Source: F1-60-MAGs149 sp037133215
GTDB taxonomy: Bacteria; Actinomycetota; Thermoleophilia; Gaiellales; F1-60-MAGs149
Assembly (NCBI GenBank): GCA_037133215.1
Contig: JBAXOM010000109.1
Location: forward strand, 1 to 6,451
Length of the DNA: 6,451 bases
Reading direction: 5' to 3'
Part shown: positions 6,329 to 6,451 of the stretch, piece by piece
How positions within the stretch are numbered: the stretch's first letter is position 1
Layout: every line of letters starts with the position of its first letter
Program-made: the position numbers and the translations under genes
Notes under the pieces: model-generated
The model's input: only the letters and a program-made list of their open reading frames with translations
Told to the model about the DNA's origin: nothing
Databases searched by the model: none

Positions 6329-6451
6329 ATGGCGGCTCGTCGTTTGTACCTCCTAATCGCCCTGCTCGCTGTCGTCGTGCTCGCGCTGGCCGGACCAGCC
6401 GCTGCGCAGACGGATGACTACGGCCCGGTCGGCCAAGCACAGCACCGCGAC
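6329..6451 (+). CDS. Secreted or exported protein of unknown function (3' end missing)
   Basis: ATG at 6329 opens a frame that continues to the window edge (41 codons visible). GTGGAG (6318-6323) lies 5 bases upstream as a ribosome binding site. The visible N-terminus is a classical Sec signal peptide: a short basic start (MAARR), a hydrophobic core of about 16 residues (LYLLIALLAVVVLALA) and a small-residue region GPAAA-Q with probable cleavage after Ala25, followed by QTDDYGPVGQAQHRD. The mature part is therefore exported, but too little is visible to recognise a family. It is on the same strand as the DUF1330 gene, 69 bases downstream, and may be read from the same transcript or its own promoter. 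Confidence 0.7.
   Translation, partial: MAARRLYLLIALLAVVVLALAGPAAAQTDDYGPVGQAQHRD

Overview
This GC-rich window (roughly 60-65% G+C by eye, with GTG as well as ATG starts and GGAGG-type ribosome binding sites) looks like an ordinary chromosomal segment of a bacterium. The protein style and the tight packing suggest an actinobacterial lineage, possibly Thermoleophilia/Solirubrobacterales, but this is an impression from sequence style and no marker gene fixes it. I see no tRNA, rRNA, CRISPR array, insertion sequence or phage gene.

Layout. At the left edge is the 3' part of a DedA-family membrane protein gene (+ strand, cut at its 5' end). It runs tail to tail into a minus-strand pair: comB (2-phosphosulfolactate phosphatase-like) and, upstream of it, ppdK (pyruvate, phosphate dikinase, complete, 883 aa from the start chosen here). 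The two are 5 bases apart and almost certainly co-transcribed. A 142-base divergent intergenic region (3965-4106) separates ppdK from a plus-strand cluster: a small single-domain cupin protein, a GMC-family flavin oxidoreductase whose GTG start overlaps the cupin stop codon, and a DUF1330 protein 42 bases further on. After a short gap the window ends inside the 5' end of a gene for a protein with a clear signal peptide and unknown function.

How the genes may work together. PPDK interconverts pyruvate and phosphoenolpyruvate (PEP). ComB-type enzymes remove phosphate from phosphosulfolactate, which in organisms with ComA is made from PEP and sulfite. The ppdK-comB pairing therefore has a possible metabolic logic, though no comA is visible. 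The cupin-GMC pair is translationally coupled, which suggests a shared oxidative pathway. The GMC enzyme carries a choline-oxidase-like GGCS-x-HN motif whose histidine would be the covalent FAD attachment site, but other choline oxidase active-site positions differ, so its substrate is probably not choline.

Nothing here amounts to a clearly new system. The observations most worth checking are the predicted covalent flavinylation of the GMC enzyme, the coupled cupin-GMC(-DUF1330) set, the ppdK-comB pairing, and a terminator-like hairpin with a T6 run on the ppdK strand in the divergent intergenic region.
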